Source of the DNA: Pseudooceanicola marinus
GTDB taxonomy: Bacteria; Pseudomonadota; Alphaproteobacteria; Rhodobacterales; Rhodobacteraceae
DNA: 64,000 bases
Direction of reading: 5' to 3'
NCBI RefSeq assembly: GCF_020177265.1
Contig: NZ_JAIVMC010000007.1
Location: forward strand, 1 to 64,000
The position numbers and the translations under genes were made by a program. The notes under the pieces were generated by a model that saw only the letters and a program-made list of their open reading frames with translations, was not told the DNA's origin and made no database searches. Below are positions 45,357-54,584 of the stretch, one piece after another. The first letter of the stretch is position 1. The number at the start of each line of letters is the position of its first letter.

Positions 45357-45386
45357 AAAGGGGCCGGACGATCCCGCCCGGCCCCT
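45357..45386 (-). terminator. Hairpin between cyoD and surf1
   Basis: GGGGCCGG (45360-45367) pairs with CCGGCCCC (45378-45385) over a 10-base loop. Read on the minus strand it is followed by TTTCC. It may act as a partial terminator so that surf1 is made at a lower level than the oxidase subunits. Confidence 0.6.
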
Positions 45387-45410
45387 CCCCTTGATCTGAC
45401 GGAGGCTGGA

Positions 45411-45797
45411 TCAGCCCTGCTGCGATTGCAGCGACATCATCTCGTCCATGTCGGGCATCGGCATCATGTTCTGGTTCATGTTGTGCATGACCCAGAGAGA
45501 GCCGATCAGCACGATCACCAGGATGATGACCGAGAAGATCGTGGCCACCAGGGTCCAGCCCTGTTCCACGTTCTTGTTCACGTGCAGGAAATAGACCAGG
45601 TGCACGATGATCTGCAGCCCGCCCATGCCCATGATCAGGCCGATCAGGACCTCGCGGGACAGGCCGGTGTCGCCCATGACCAGCCCGAAGGGCAGGACGG
45701 TCAGGATGACGGCCATGGCAAAGCCGGTCATCAGCGAGCCGAAGGTGCCGTGGCCGCCGTGGCCCTCGGCGTGGTGGGTTCCGTGGTCGTTGCTCAT
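45411..45797 (-). CDS. cyoD: Cytochrome o ubiquinol oxidase subunit IV
   Basis: A 128-residue protein with three transmembrane helices (about 26-45, 54-75, 85-107). The N-terminus is His-rich (HGTHHAEGHGGHG) and the C-terminus Met-rich (NQNMMPMPDMDEMM). FVYFLHVN-like VYFLHVNKNVEQGW is a CyoD signature. It is a small structural/assembly subunit of the quinol oxidase. The ATG overlaps the cyoC stop (ATGA) in a tight cyoABCD operon. Confidence 0.93.
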   Translation of the reverse strand: MSNDHGTHHAEGHGGHGTFGSLMTGFAMAVILTVLPFGLVMGDTGLSREVLIGLIMGMGGLQIIVHLVYFLHVNKNVEQGWTLVATIFSVIILVIVLIGSLWVMHNMNQNMMPMPDMDEMMSLQSQQG

Positions 45798-46426
45798 CAG
45801 ATCAACCTCACGAGATAGACGAAGGAGAAGACCCCGATCCACACCAGGTCGAGGAAGTGCCAGAACATCGACAGGGTCGACAGGCGCCGCATGTTGGCGC
45901 CGATCAGCCCGTGCATGCGCAGCTGAACGGTCAGTGTGACCAGCCAGATGATGCCGCCGGTGACGTGCAGCCCGTGGGTGCCGACCAGCGCGAAGAAGGC
46001 AGACAGGAAGGCGGAACGGTCGGGCCCTGCGCCGATGTGGACCAGGTGGCGGAACTCGTAGATCTCCATGCCGATGAAGCCCAGGCCGAAGAGGCCCGTG
46101 ACGATCAGCCAGGTGATCGTGGTGTCCAGCCGGCCCTTGTCGGCCGCCAGCATGGCCATGCCGAAGGTCACCGAGGAGATCAGCAGCAGCGCCGTCTCGA
46201 TGGCGACAAAGCCCGGTTCGAACAGGTCCGCGGGGGCAGGGCCGCCCGCGTAGCTGAAGCCGAGGACCGCATAGGTCGCGAACAGCGCCCCGAAGATGAT
46301 GCAGTCGCTCATCAGGTAGATCCAGAACCCGATGGGGGTCGGGCTCTCGTGGTGGTGATCCGGGTGGTGATCGGGGCCGTCAGGGCCCTCGATCTTGCCG
46401 GTCACGGGGGTGTCGAGCATGGTCAT
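45797..46426 (-). CDS. cyoC: Cytochrome o ubiquinol oxidase subunit III
   Basis: A 209-residue protein with five transmembrane helices and an N-terminal His-rich piece ([17 protein letters not shown]). [20 protein letters not shown] is the family start, and [18 protein letters not shown] the conserved quinol oxidase III segment. It stabilises subunit I. It overlaps cyoB and cyoD by four bases each. It lacks the seven helices of mitochondrial-type subunit III, consistent with CyoC. Confidence 0.95.
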   Translation of the reverse strand: MTMLDTPVTGKIEGPDGPDHHPDHHHESPTPIGFWIYLMSDCIIFGALFATYAVLGFSYAGGPAPADLFEPGFVAIETALLLISSVTFGMAMLAADKGRLDTTITWLIVTGLFGLGFIGMEIYEFRHLVHIGAGPDRSAFLSAFFALVGTHGLHVTGGIIWLVTLTVQLRMHGLIGANMRRLSTLSMFWHFLDLVWIGVFSFVYLVRLI

Positions 46427-48417
46427 GCGGCGGCTCCCTTGCTTTCGGTGGCCGCGATTTCATCCGGCTGGATGTAGTAGTCGCGGTTGTAGTTGAAGGT
46501 GTGGCCGATGCCGATGGCGAGCATGGCCAGGAAGCTGACGATGGCCAGCCACCAGATGTACCAGACCATGGCGAAGCCGAAGACGAAGGCGAAGGCCGAG
46601 ATCAGGACGCCGGTGGCGGTATCCTTCGGCATGTGGATCGGCGCATAGTCCGTCGACCACTTGAAGCCTTCCTGCTTCATCTTCCAGAACATGTCGCGCC
46701 CGGTGACCTGGATCTCCTGCGGGAAGTTGTACTTCTGCGGGGGAGACTGGTTGGCCCATTCCAGGGTGCGCGCGTTCCACGGGTCACCGCCGCAGGCCAG
46801 GGCCTTGCGGTTCTTGATCGACACGTAGAAGCACATGAAGGTGCTCAGGATGCCGAACAGGATGATGACGGCGCCGATGGCGGCGACGATGAAGTAGGGC
46901 TGCCAGCCGGTATCGGCGTAGCTGTTCATCCGGCGGGTGACGCCCATCAGGCCAAGTGCATAGAGCGGCATGAAGGCGACGTAGAAGCCCACGAACCAGC
47001 CCCAGAAGGCGCGCTTGCCCCAGCGGTCATCCAGCTTGAAGCCGAAGGCCTTGGGCCACCAGTAGGTGACGGCGGCATAGACCCCGAAGACGACGCCCCC
47101 GATGATCACGTTGTGGAAGTGCGCGATCAGGAACAGGGTGTTGTGCAGCTGGAAGTCGACCGGCGGAATGGCCAGCATCACGCCCGACATGCCCCCGATG
47201 GTGAAGGTCACCAGGAAGCCGATGGTCCAGTACATCGGCAGCTCCAGCCGGACCGAGCCGCGGTACATGGTGAACAGCCAGTTGAAGATCTTCACCCCTG
47301 TCGGCACCGCGATGATCATTGTTGTGATCCCGAAGAACGTGTTCACGTCCGCCCCGGAGCCCATGGTGAAGAAGTGGTGCAGCCAGACGACGAAGCTGAG
47401 GACCATGATGCAGGACGTCGCCCAGACCATCGTCTTGTAGCCGAAGAGCGGCTTGCCCGAGAAGGTCGCCACGATTTCCGAGAACACCCCGAAGATCGGG
47501 ATGATCAGGATGTAGACCTCCGGGTGGCCCCAGATCCAGATCAGGTTGATGTACATCATCGCGTTCCCACCGAAGTCATTGGTGAAGAAGCGGAAGTCCA
47601 TGTAGCGGTCGAGCGTCAGCAGGGCCAGCGTGGCGGTCAGCACGGGGAAGGCCGCGACGATCAGCACGTTGGTGCACAGCGCGGTCCAGGTGAAGACCGG
47701 CATGTCGAACAGCTTCATCCCCGGGGCGCGCATCTTCAGGATGGTCGCGATCAGGTTGATGCCCGACAGGGTGGTGCCCACACCGGCGATCTGCAGCGAC
47801 CACAGGTAGTAGTCCATCCCCGGCCCGGTCGAATAATTCGCCCCCGACAGTGGCGGGAAGGCCAGCCAGCCGACACGGGCAAATTCACCGATGAACAGTG
47901 AGATGTTGACCAGCAGCGCACCGGCCACCGTCATCCAGAACGAGAAGTTGTTCAGGAAGGGGAAGGCCACGTCGCGGGCACCGATCTGCGTCGGCATGAC
48001 GTAGTTCATGATCCCGGTGACGAAGGGCATGGCCACGAAGAAGATCATGATCACGCCGTGTGCGGTGAAGACCTGGTCGTAGTGATGCGGCGGCAGATAG
48101 CCTTCCGCGCCGCCGGCGGCCATGGCCTGTTGCGCCCGCATCATGATGGCATCGGCAAAGCCGCGGATCATCATGATGAAGCCAAGCACCATGTACATGA
48201 TGCCGATCTTCTTGTGGTCGATCGAGATCGCCCAGTTCTTCCAGAAGGGCACCCAGAGACGGAATTTCGTCATCAGGGCCAGGAAGATCAGGCCGCCCAG
48301 GGCGATGCCCAGGAAGGTGCCGATCAGGATCGGTTCCTGGTAGGGGATCCAGTCGAGGGTGAAACGGCCCGTGAGCCAGTTCCAGGTCTCGGCCGGTTGT
48401 ACGTGTTCGGTAGCCAT
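46423..48417 (-). CDS. cyoB: Cytochrome o ubiquinol oxidase subunit I
   Basis: A 664-residue haem-copper oxidase subunit with about 15 helices. Ligand motifs are present: [12 protein letters not shown] (CuB His and cross-linked Tyr), WLHHFFTMG (two CuB His) and [10 protein letters not shown] (haem His). The length and the extra N- and C-terminal helices fit CyoB rather than CtaD. It reduces O2 to water with electrons from ubiquinol and pumps protons across the inner membrane. It overlaps cyoC (4 bases) and meets cyoA at its ATG. Confidence 0.97.
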   Translation of the reverse strand: MATEHVQPAETWNWLTGRFTLDWIPYQEPILIGTFLGIALGGLIFLALMTKFRLWVPFWKNWAISIDHKKIGIMYMVLGFIMMIRGFADAIMMRAQQAMAAGGAEGYLPPHHYDQVFTAHGVIMIFFVAMPFVTGIMNYVMPTQIGARDVAFPFLNNFSFWMTVAGALLVNISLFIGEFARVGWLAFPPLSGANYSTGPGMDYYLWSLQIAGVGTTLSGINLIATILKMRAPGMKLFDMPVFTWTALCTNVLIVAAFPVLTATLALLTLDRYMDFRFFTNDFGGNAMMYINLIWIWGHPEVYILIIPIFGVFSEIVATFSGKPLFGYKTMVWATSCIMVLSFVVWLHHFFTMGSGADVNTFFGITTMIIAVPTGVKIFNWLFTMYRGSVRLELPMYWTIGFLVTFTIGGMSGVMLAIPPVDFQLHNTLFLIAHFHNVIIGGVVFGVYAAVTYWWPKAFGFKLDDRWGKRAFWGWFVGFYVAFMPLYALGLMGVTRRMNSYADTGWQPYFIVAAIGAVIILFGILSTFMCFYVSIKNRKALACGGDPWNARTLEWANQSPPQKYNFPQEIQVTGRDMFWKMKQEGFKWSTDYAPIHMPKDTATGVLISAFAFVFGFAMVWYIWWLAIVSFLAMLAIGIGHTFNYNRDYYIQPDEIAATESKGAAA

Positions 48418-49490
48418 CAGTGATCGGCCTCCTCATGCGTCGCGCCGTGGTCGGCGGAATGGGATGCCTCGGAGCCTTCGTCATGGCCGGCTCCGTGGGC
48501 GGAGTAGTCGGGGGTCTCGCGCGGGACCAGGTTGCCGAAGCCGTCGATCGACCGGGCGTGGTCGTAGGAATAGGCCGCGCCATCGGCGATGCCTTCCAGG
48601 CCGCCACCGCCCATCATGTCGGTCATCATCATGTGGCTCATGCAGACCTGGCCCTCTTCCACGCACATCTCGACGATGCGGTCGAACAGCCCCTCCTCGA
48701 CCTCGCCGTAATAGGCGGGTTCGACGTTCATGCTGGGCTGTTCCAGCTCCAGGTAGCTGTCGGCGGTCAGCGGCTCTGCGCCACGGGCCTCTTCGACCCA
48801 GGCCTCGAAGCCTGCTTCGTCCATGGCCAGCGTGTCGAAGGTCATGCCGGCGAAACCGGGACCCGAGTAATGCGCCGAGCGGCCCGGGTAGGTGCCTTCC
48901 TCATCCGCGATCAGGTGCAGCTTCGTCTCCATCCCGGTCATCGAGTAGACCATGCCGCCCAGGGCGGGGATCGACAGCGTGTTCATCACCGTGGAGGAGG
49001 TCAGCGAGAAGTTCACCGGACGCCCCGCGGGGATCGCCAGTTCGTTCACGGAGGCCACGCCCAGGTCGGGGTAGATGAACAGCCACTTCCAGTCGAGCGA
49101 GACGGCCTGTACCTCGACCGGCTCACCTGCATCCAGGTGCGTCAGGTCGCGGTAGGGGTCCAGCCGGTGGGTGTAGACGGCGGTGTAGTAGCCAAGCGCG
49201 ATGATGATCAGGATCGGCACGCCCCAGACGATGAATTCCAGCTTGGTGGAATGCGCCCATTCGGGATCGTAGTCGCTCTTGTCCTTGCGGTCCGCGCGGT
49301 ACTTCAGCGGGAAGTAGACCGACATGAACAGGACCGGCAGGATGACGATCAGCATCAGCACGGTGGAGATGATCAGGAGGTTGCGCTCCTGGTCGGCGAC
49401 CCAGCCCGAGGGGGCGAGGACGTGATACTGGCATCCCGAGAGCGCAAGCGCGCCCCCTGCGGCCAGCAGGAGTTTGAGTGGTCGGAACAA
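48417..49490 (-). CDS. cyoA: Cytochrome o ubiquinol oxidase subunit II (lipoprotein)
   Basis: A 357-residue protein. A lipobox LALSGCQ follows a short signal, then two helices and a periplasmic cupredoxin domain lacking the CuA Cys/His ligands ([40 protein letters not shown]), so it accepts quinol, not cytochrome c. The C-terminal tail is Met- and His-rich ([21 protein letters not shown]), as in E. coli CyoA. The start is taken as TTG 49490 because AGAGG lies seven bases before and it gives a normal lipoprotein signal; the frame is open much further upstream without similarity. Confidence 0.93.
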   Translation of the reverse strand: MFRPLKLLLAAGGALALSGCQYHVLAPSGWVADQERNLLIISTVLMLIVILPVLFMSVYFPLKYRADRKDKSDYDPEWAHSTKLEFIVWGVPILIIIALGYYTAVYTHRLDPYRDLTHLDAGEPVEVQAVSLDWKWLFIYPDLGVASVNELAIPAGRPVNFSLTSSTVMNTLSIPALGGMVYSMTGMETKLHLIADEEGTYPGRSAHYSGPGFAGMTFDTLAMDEAGFEAWVEEARGAEPLTADSYLELEQPSMNVEPAYYGEVEEGLFDRIVEMCVEEGQVCMSHMMMTDMMGGGGLEGIADGAAYSYDHARSIDGFGNLVPRETPDYSAHGAGHDEGSEASHSADHGATHEEADH

Positions 49491-50020
49491 AGTCTTGCCT
49501 CTTGTTCTGTCCGCGGGGCCGGAGGGGGGAGAGGGGGAGGGCCAGCCGACACGGAGAGCGAGTTTGCGCGCCCGGGCTACGCCCTGTTGCCGCTGACAAC
49601 AGCGGGACCGATTGACGCACCTGTGCCGTAGGGTGCTGAAAGTAACGTATAATTGAGAAAAGGGGCCGTTTCCGCTCGAAGAAATTTGACTTTCAGATGC
49701 GAATTTCGGGCATTCGGATGCTGCGTTGCAGCTTCGGGTTGTGCGGCGGCGCGGCGAAATCGGGCCTGCGCGACTCACCTTTGGGCCGGTTCCTTCAGGG
49801 AAGGGGCGCATCGGGACAGCCGCCGCCGTATGAGGCCCCGAATGGCGGGCCTCGGCCGATCTGCCGACTTTCGCATGGCGTGTGCAAAGTGACTTTCTCA
49901 CCGAGCGCGCAGGGGCGCCTCTGAAAGCGGGCCCTTGGCGGGCAGGGGAACTCTAAAGCGGCGGGGCCACGCGACCCGGGGGAGGCCCGCATGTCGTCCG
50001 GGCCGTCTGCTGCGTCCGTG
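49491..50020. other. Long intergenic region upstream of cyoA
   Basis: This 530-base gap lies between cyoA and the DUF1330 gene and must hold the cyo promoter. It has an inverted repeat CTGTTG (49584-49589) / CAACAG (49597-49602) about 95 bases before the cyoA start and an AT-richer patch around 49640-49700 (minus-strand TATACG at about 49645-49650), the best promoter candidate. No FNR-type TTGAT-N4-ATCAA box and no convincing coding region were found. Confidence 0.4.
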
Positions 50021-50314
50021 TCAGGGCAGCGCGTCCACCAGGATCGCGTTCAGTTCTGAGCCGGTTCGGCGCAGGGCTGCCAGCGTCTGGAAGGCATCCG
50101 AGGCCCAGAAGGTCTCGGCGCTGCTCCGGTCGGGGAATTGCAGGATGAAGGCGGCGTCGGGCAGGACCCCCATGCCTTCCAGGGACGACGGGTTCCCGCC
50201 TCGGACGAGGAAGCGCCCGCCATGGGCTGCGACCACATCGGGGATCTTGTCGAAATACTCCGCCATCCAGTCCCGGTTGTGGATCTGCATCTGGCCGATC
50301 ACGAAGGCGCCCAT
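50021..50314 (-). CDS. DUF1330 family protein
   Basis: A 97-residue cytosolic protein starting MGAFVIGQMQIHNRDWMAEYF. It contains AAHGGRFLVRGG, the conserved DUF1330 segment, and IILQFPDRSSAETFW-like FILQFPDRSSAETFWAS. The family adopts a ferredoxin-like dimeric fold and its function is unknown. ATG 50314 is preferred because AGGAGAGG lies directly upstream. Confidence 0.88.
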   Translation of the reverse strand: MGAFVIGQMQIHNRDWMAEYFDKIPDVVAAHGGRFLVRGGNPSSLEGMGVLPDAAFILQFPDRSSAETFWASDAFQTLAALRRTGSELNAILVDALP

Positions 50315-50448
50315 GGTCCTCTCCTCCTGCAAAAGGCTGCTGGGGACAGCATAGGCGGGGCAAACGGGATCCGACAACACGGGCGGAGGACGCGCCCGAA
50401 CGGGGCGGCGCGAGTGTCAGTGAGACGAAGGCGTTCGCCGCGGCGGGG

Positions 50449-50949
50449 TCAGTAGATGTAGCGGATCTGATCGCTCCAGAACCGTTCGACCTTGCGGAGC
50501 GAGGTGGTGATCTCGTCCAGGCCGGAGAAATCCAGCACGCCCCGCCCTTCCAGCCCCTCGGCGTGGCGGGCGAAGAGGTCCGAGACCACCTGGCGAATGT
50601 CGCGGCCCTTCTGGGTCAGGCGCACCCGGACCGAGCGGCGGTCGATCTCGCAGCGCTCATGATGCATGTAGCCCATCTCCACCAACTTCTTCAGGTTGTA
50701 GCTGACGTTGGACCCCTGGTAGTAGCCGCGCGTCTTCAACTCCCCGGCCGTCACCTCGTTGTCGCCGATGTTGAACAGCAGCAGGGCCTGGACGGCATTG
50801 ATTTCCAGCACGCCGACGCGCTCGAATTCATCCTTGATGACGTCCAGCAGCAGCCGGTGCAGCCGTTCCACCAGCGCCAGCGCGTCGAGATAGCCGTCGT
50901 GGAAATCCTGCGGCGCGCTGTGCGGGCTGATCGCGTTCTGAATGCTCAT
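50449..50949 (-). CDS. LdtR-like MarR-family transcriptional regulator
   Basis: A 166-residue winged-helix protein starting MSIQNAISPHSAPQDFHDG. The DNA-binding region contains INAVQALLLFNIGDNEVTAG, TRGYYQGSNVSYNLKKLVE and the wing RCEIDRRSVRVRLTQKGR. This wording is very close to LdtR of Liberibacter and relatives in other alphaproteobacteria, where LdtR controls an L,D-transpeptidase and stress tolerance. The target here is not known. It appears monocistronic, with about 115 bases upstream. Confidence 0.85.
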   Translation of the reverse strand: MSIQNAISPHSAPQDFHDGYLDALALVERLHRLLLDVIKDEFERVGVLEINAVQALLLFNIGDNEVTAGELKTRGYYQGSNVSYNLKKLVEMGYMHHERCEIDRRSVRVRLTQKGRDIRQVVSDLFARHAEGLEGRGVLDFSGLDEITTSLRKVERFWSDQIRYIY

Positions 50950-51065
50950 CCAAGTCTCCGTCGCAAGTCTGCTCGGCGGAAACTGGGGCAAATTCCCGAA
51001 AATCCGGTTAATTCCAAATGGATGCACCGCGCTATGGTTAACGGCCGGCCTGCCGGTCGCGGGGC

Positions 51066-51767
51066 TCAGCGCCGTTGCAGACCGGCGCGCGGGGCGGAGG
51101 AGGTGCCAGCCACCGGCAGGACCTGCAATTCGCGCAGCAGCTTGCGCGCCATGGCCTCTTCGAAGTCGGCAAAGCCGAGCGCGGTTTCGGTGAAGGCGTC
51201 AGGGCCGCGCAGGACGTAGGCGCGGAAATAGGCCGAAAGCTCTGCCGCCTGGGCGGCCTGCCCGATGACGAGCCCGTTGACGGTCACCGCGCCCATGGCG
51301 ATCTGGCCCGGGTGGGCGCCGGTGTTGTGACGCCCGTCGCCCGACAGGTCCAGCACCCGGCGCCAGCAATCGCCTTGGGTGGCCAGTTCGGTCGCGCCGA
51401 AGGCCAGCGCCGGACCGATGGCGGTCGAGGGCTCCATCGGTTGCCGCCGCGCGGCCAGCAGGCGGGCGCGGAAAGCGGCCAGAGCCTCGGGGCCGTCGAT
51501 GGCCGCCCAGGGGGCCAGCACACGCTGGTCCTGCGGCCCGCTCCATTCATAGACCATCAGGCGCACCGGGGCCTGGGGCAGGGCAAAGAGCGCCTCGCGC
51601 ACCTCCGGGTGGTCCAGGGCCCGCGCCAGCCCCTGCAATTGCAGGGCGTATTCGCCATCATCCACCGATCCCGACACGTCGAGGCCAAGCGCCAGCGCCT
51701 CGCGGCACTGCTGGGCGCGGGCCGGGGCAGCCAGCAGCAGGAGGCAGGCGAGGATCAGCCGCAGCAC
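51066..51767 (-). CDS. DUF1194 family VWA-like exported protein (second of a pair)
   Basis: A 233-residue protein with a signal peptide (LRLILACLLLLAAPARA). The von Willebrand A-like core has the MIDAS motif ALGLDVSGSVDDGEYALQ (DxSxS) and VLDLSGDGRHNTGAHPG near residue 140. DUF1194 proteins are periplasmic and of unknown function. It starts with GTG 51767, inside the end of the upstream DUF1194 gene, overlapping by 13 bases. The two proteins share layout and are about 230-250 residues, which suggests a tandem duplication. Confidence 0.88.
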   Translation of the reverse strand: MLRLILACLLLLAAPARAQQCREALALGLDVSGSVDDGEYALQLQGLARALDHPEVREALFALPQAPVRLMVYEWSGPQDQRVLAPWAAIDGPEALAAFRARLLAARRQPMEPSTAIGPALAFGATELATQGDCWRRVLDLSGDGRHNTGAHPGQIAMGAVTVNGLVIGQAAQAAELSAYFRAYVLRGPDAFTETALGFADFEEAMARKLLRELQVLPVAGTSSAPRAGLQRR

Positions 51768-52507
51768 CCTGGCGCCTCCGGTGTGGGGCCCTGACCCAGG
51801 CGCAGGTCGTTCATCTCGCGGAACAGTTTCAGCGTCATCGCGCGGCGGAAATCCTCGTAGCCGCGCGCCACCTCGACGAAAGCGCTCGGGCCGTGGCGCA
51901 GCTGGCCGAGGAAATAGGTCACCACCTCGCTTTCGGCGCCGCCCTCGGTCACGGCCAGGCCGTTCACGGTGATGCCGGCGAAGGGGAAGTGGCGATAGGC
52001 CAGGCCGGGTCCGAAACCGTCGTTGCTGATGCCGTCCCCGGAGAGGTCGATCACCTGCCGGTCGCAGGCCGGCGCGGTGGCCATCAGGCCCGCGCCATGG
52101 CCCAGGGCATAGCCCATGGCGGTGGGGTAGCCCTGCCAGGCGCGGCGCGCGGCGGCGATGCGGGCCACGGCGGCGTCGATGTCATCATTGTCCGACAGCA
52201 GCACCCAGGGCAGGATCTGCGCCTGCTGGTAGCGGCCGCTCCATTCGTAGACCGACAGGGCCACGGGGCCGCCGCCGTTCAGGATCACGCCACGGATGTC
52301 GGGATCGTCCAATGCCGCGGCCAGACCGTCACGCTGCAGCGCATATTCCCGCGCGTCGACGGAGGTCGAGACGTCCAGCGCCAGGGCCAGAGCCAGCCGA
52401 CAGGGCTGCTGCGCCAGCAGGGGCGCGGCGAGCCAGGAGAGGGGGAGAGCGAGAAGGCCGGCCAGAGCCGCCCGTTTCAGTCCTGCCGTTCTCCCCCCCT
52501 GTCGCAT
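51755..52507 (-). CDS. DUF1194 family VWA-like exported protein (first of a pair)
   Basis: A 250-residue protein with a signal peptide (LKRAALAGLLALPLSWLAAP). The MIDAS motif is LALDVSTSVDAREYALQRDG, followed by YEWSGRYQQAQILPW and VIDLSGDGISNDGFGPG. It is paralogous to the next gene and overlaps it by 13 bases. It starts at ATG 52507, 1 base past the glyoxalase stop region on the same strand, so all three could be one transcript. Function unknown; the intact MIDAS suggests metal-dependent protein binding. Confidence 0.87.
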   Translation of the reverse strand: MRQGGRTAGLKRAALAGLLALPLSWLAAPLLAQQPCRLALALALDVSTSVDAREYALQRDGLAAALDDPDIRGVILNGGGPVALSVYEWSGRYQQAQILPWVLLSDNDDIDAAVARIAAARRAWQGYPTAMGYALGHGAGLMATAPACDRQVIDLSGDGISNDGFGPGLAYRHFPFAGITVNGLAVTEGGAESEVVTYFLGQLRHGPSAFVEVARGYEDFRRAMTLKLFREMNDLRLGQGPTPEAPGCCG

Positions 52508-52508
52508 C

Positions 52509-52937
52509 TTACCAGTGCCCGGTGTTTTCCATCGAGGCCCAGGGCTCGGCGGGCTCCAGGCTGTCCCCCTCCTGCAGCAGCTCCACCGAGATGTTGTCGG
52601 GGCTGCGCACGAAGGCCATGTGGCCGTCGCGCGGCGGGCGGTTGATGGTGACGCCGGCATCCATCAGCTTCTGGCACATCTCGTAGATATTGCCGACGCT
52701 GTAGGCCAGGTGGCCGAAATGGCGGCTGTCGGAGGGCAGTTCGTCGTCGCCGTCCCAGTTGTAGGTCAGTTCCACCGGGCACTCTTCCTGACCTTCGGGG
52801 GCCATGAAGATCAGGCTGAACCGCCCCTGCTCGCTGTCCATGCGGCGGGTTTCGCGCAGGCCCAGAAGTTCGAAGAAGGCCATGGTCTTCTCCAGGTCCT
52901 TCACCCGGACCATGGTGTGCAGATAGCGAACCTTCAT
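52509..52937 (-). CDS. gloA: Lactoylglutathione lyase (glyoxalase I)
   Basis: A 142-residue vicinal oxygen chelate protein. Expected metal ligands occur in order: His in YLHTMVRVKD, Glu in CPVELTYNW, His in HFGHLAYSV and Glu in ISVELLQEG. It isomerises the methylglyoxal-glutathione hemithioacetal to S-lactoylglutathione in the cytosol. Length fits the nickel-type bacterial enzyme. ATG 52937 matches the family start MKVRYLHTM. It is one base upstream of the DUF1194 pair. Confidence 0.93.
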   Translation of the reverse strand: MKVRYLHTMVRVKDLEKTMAFFELLGLRETRRMDSEQGRFSLIFMAPEGQEECPVELTYNWDGDDELPSDSRHFGHLAYSVGNIYEMCQKLMDAGVTINRPPRDGHMAFVRSPDNISVELLQEGDSLEPAEPWASMENTGHW

Positions 52938-53077
52938 GTCAGGTCGTCCTTTCGATCTTGTTCTTGTCGCTGCCCGCCACGGGGCGCGGTGAGCAGGGCT
53001 GGCCGAAAGGTAGCAGGCCACGGGGGTTTGTCGATCCCAAAGCCCGGGGGACGCGACGAGGGCGGGCCCGTGCCGGA

Positions 53078-54577
53078 TCAGAAGGCGGAGCGGATGCTCA
53101 GCCCCAGCCCGGTGCGGTCGCTTTCGTTCAGCGAGACATTGGACGAGGTGACCGAGCTTTCCAGCGTCATCACCGGGTTGAAGCCGTAGTAGTCGACATC
53201 GCGAAATACGACCTCCACCCCCGCCATCAGTTCCTCGTCGCGGCGGCCGTCGAAGGTGTAGGGCGAGGCGTCGAAATCGCGAGCGCGGGCCTCCAGTGTG
53301 AAGGCCGGGTCTGCGCCCAGAGCCGCCTTCAGCCAGTCCATGTCGGGGGCCACGCGGGCGCCGAGGCGCAGGTCCCGGTAGTCCGCGGTCACGCTGTCGG
53401 AAACGGAGCGGGTCGCCACCCCGTAGACCGACAGCTGTCCGCCGGTCCAGGCGTGGTCCCAGCTGAGCGACAGCAGCCCCACATCCGCCTCGGGCGCGTC
53501 GTCACCCCGGCGCGCCTCCAGCGTGAGGCCGGTGGTCAGCCGGTTGCGCGGGTCGAGGTTGTGGCTGAACCGTGCACCGGCGCGCAGGAAGTGGCCGTAG
53601 GGATCGCCGCCGTACCAGTTCTGGCCGGCCCATCCGGTCAGCACCAACTCGTTCTTCTTGTCGCCGAACATGATCCGGCGGCTGAGGCCCGCCGACAGGC
53701 TGGAGGTGGCGAAATCGCGGCCCTCCGCCTCCGGTGCGGCGTCCTTTGCTTCATTGGACAGCACGTAGGTGGAATGGCTGACGCGCAGCAGAAGATCGGT
53801 GGCCCGCCGCGGGGTCTCGGCCAAGCGATAGCGGGTGTCGGCGCCGAAACTCAGCTCGACCCCGCTCAGCGCCTTGGCGGAGTCGGAGAGGATGAACTCG
53901 AACGGCAGCCCGTCGATGGTGAAGGTGTCCTCGGCGGAGCCGTTGTTGACGTTGTCGGTGGGGGTGACGGCAAAGCGCAGTTGCGTCGACCATGGGTTGC
54001 GCAGGCGCACATACTTGAAATCCCGGATGGCACGGGCGCGGGTGCGCGCGTCGGGGGCTTCCTCGGTCGCGCGGCGCAGCCACAGCTGGGCGCGTGTGCG
54101 GTGGCCCGCGCTGGACAGGGCCTGGGCGCGCACCATCGCGGCCGCGTAGCGTTCCTCGGGCGTGGCGGCCACGTCCCAGGCGCGGGCCGCAGCGTCGATG
54201 GCGGTGTCGTAGCGGCCCAGGGCGCGTTCCGCCTGTGCCAGCAACAGCAGCGCGCTCAGGTCCTCGGGGTCCCGGTTTAGCAGGGCCAGGGCAAGTGAGA
54301 CCGTCATCGGGGCGTCGCCCCGGGCCATGCGCAGAGCCGCCAACCTGCGCATCTGCTCGGGGGTGAGCCTGTGCGTGCTGTCCGGTGCCGTTTCGGCCGG
54401 GGGGGAAACCTGGGCCACAGCCGACGGCCCAGGCAGGGCCGTCACGGCCAGGGCCGCGATCAGGCCGAGGGACAGGCGCAGCCCGGACGGGCTCCGGCAT
54501 GGACCCCGGCGCCGCAGGCGTGGCGGGGACCCGGGGCGTCCCCGGGGCATGTCTCCGACAGAGCGGTTACCGCGCAT
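53078..54577 (-). CDS. Surface lipoprotein assembly modifier (Slam, DUF560)
   Basis: A 499-residue outer-membrane protein. A signal-like hydrophobic segment (LSLGLIAALAVTALPGPSAVA) follows a basic N-terminus. Residues ~70-200 form TPR-like helices (ALLLLAQAERALGRYDTAID), and the rest is a predicted 14-stranded barrel ending in LGLSIRSAF with a C-terminal Phe. Slam proteins translocate specific lipoproteins across the outer membrane to the cell surface. A candidate client lipoprotein is encoded 7 bases upstream. The start at 54577 has GAGGCAGGG before it; ATG 54550 is an alternative. Confidence 0.85.
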   Translation of the reverse strand: MRGNRSVGDMPRGRPGSPPRLRRRGPCRSPSGLRLSLGLIAALAVTALPGPSAVAQVSPPAETAPDSTHRLTPEQMRRLAALRMARGDAPMTVSLALALLNRDPEDLSALLLLAQAERALGRYDTAIDAAARAWDVAATPEERYAAAMVRAQALSSAGHRTRAQLWLRRATEEAPDARTRARAIRDFKYVRLRNPWSTQLRFAVTPTDNVNNGSAEDTFTIDGLPFEFILSDSAKALSGVELSFGADTRYRLAETPRRATDLLLRVSHSTYVLSNEAKDAAPEAEGRDFATSSLSAGLSRRIMFGDKKNELVLTGWAGQNWYGGDPYGHFLRAGARFSHNLDPRNRLTTGLTLEARRGDDAPEADVGLLSLSWDHAWTGGQLSVYGVATRSVSDSVTADYRDLRLGARVAPDMDWLKAALGADPAFTLEARARDFDASPYTFDGRRDEELMAGVEVVFRDVDYYGFNPVMTLESSVTSSNVSLNESDRTGLGLSIRSAF

Positions 54578-54584
54578 CCCTGCC

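Noticed and set aside
49653-49892. A 79-codon plus-strand frame upstream of cyoA
   Set aside because: Rich in Arg/Ala/Cys with no coding-like third-position pattern and no ribosome site.
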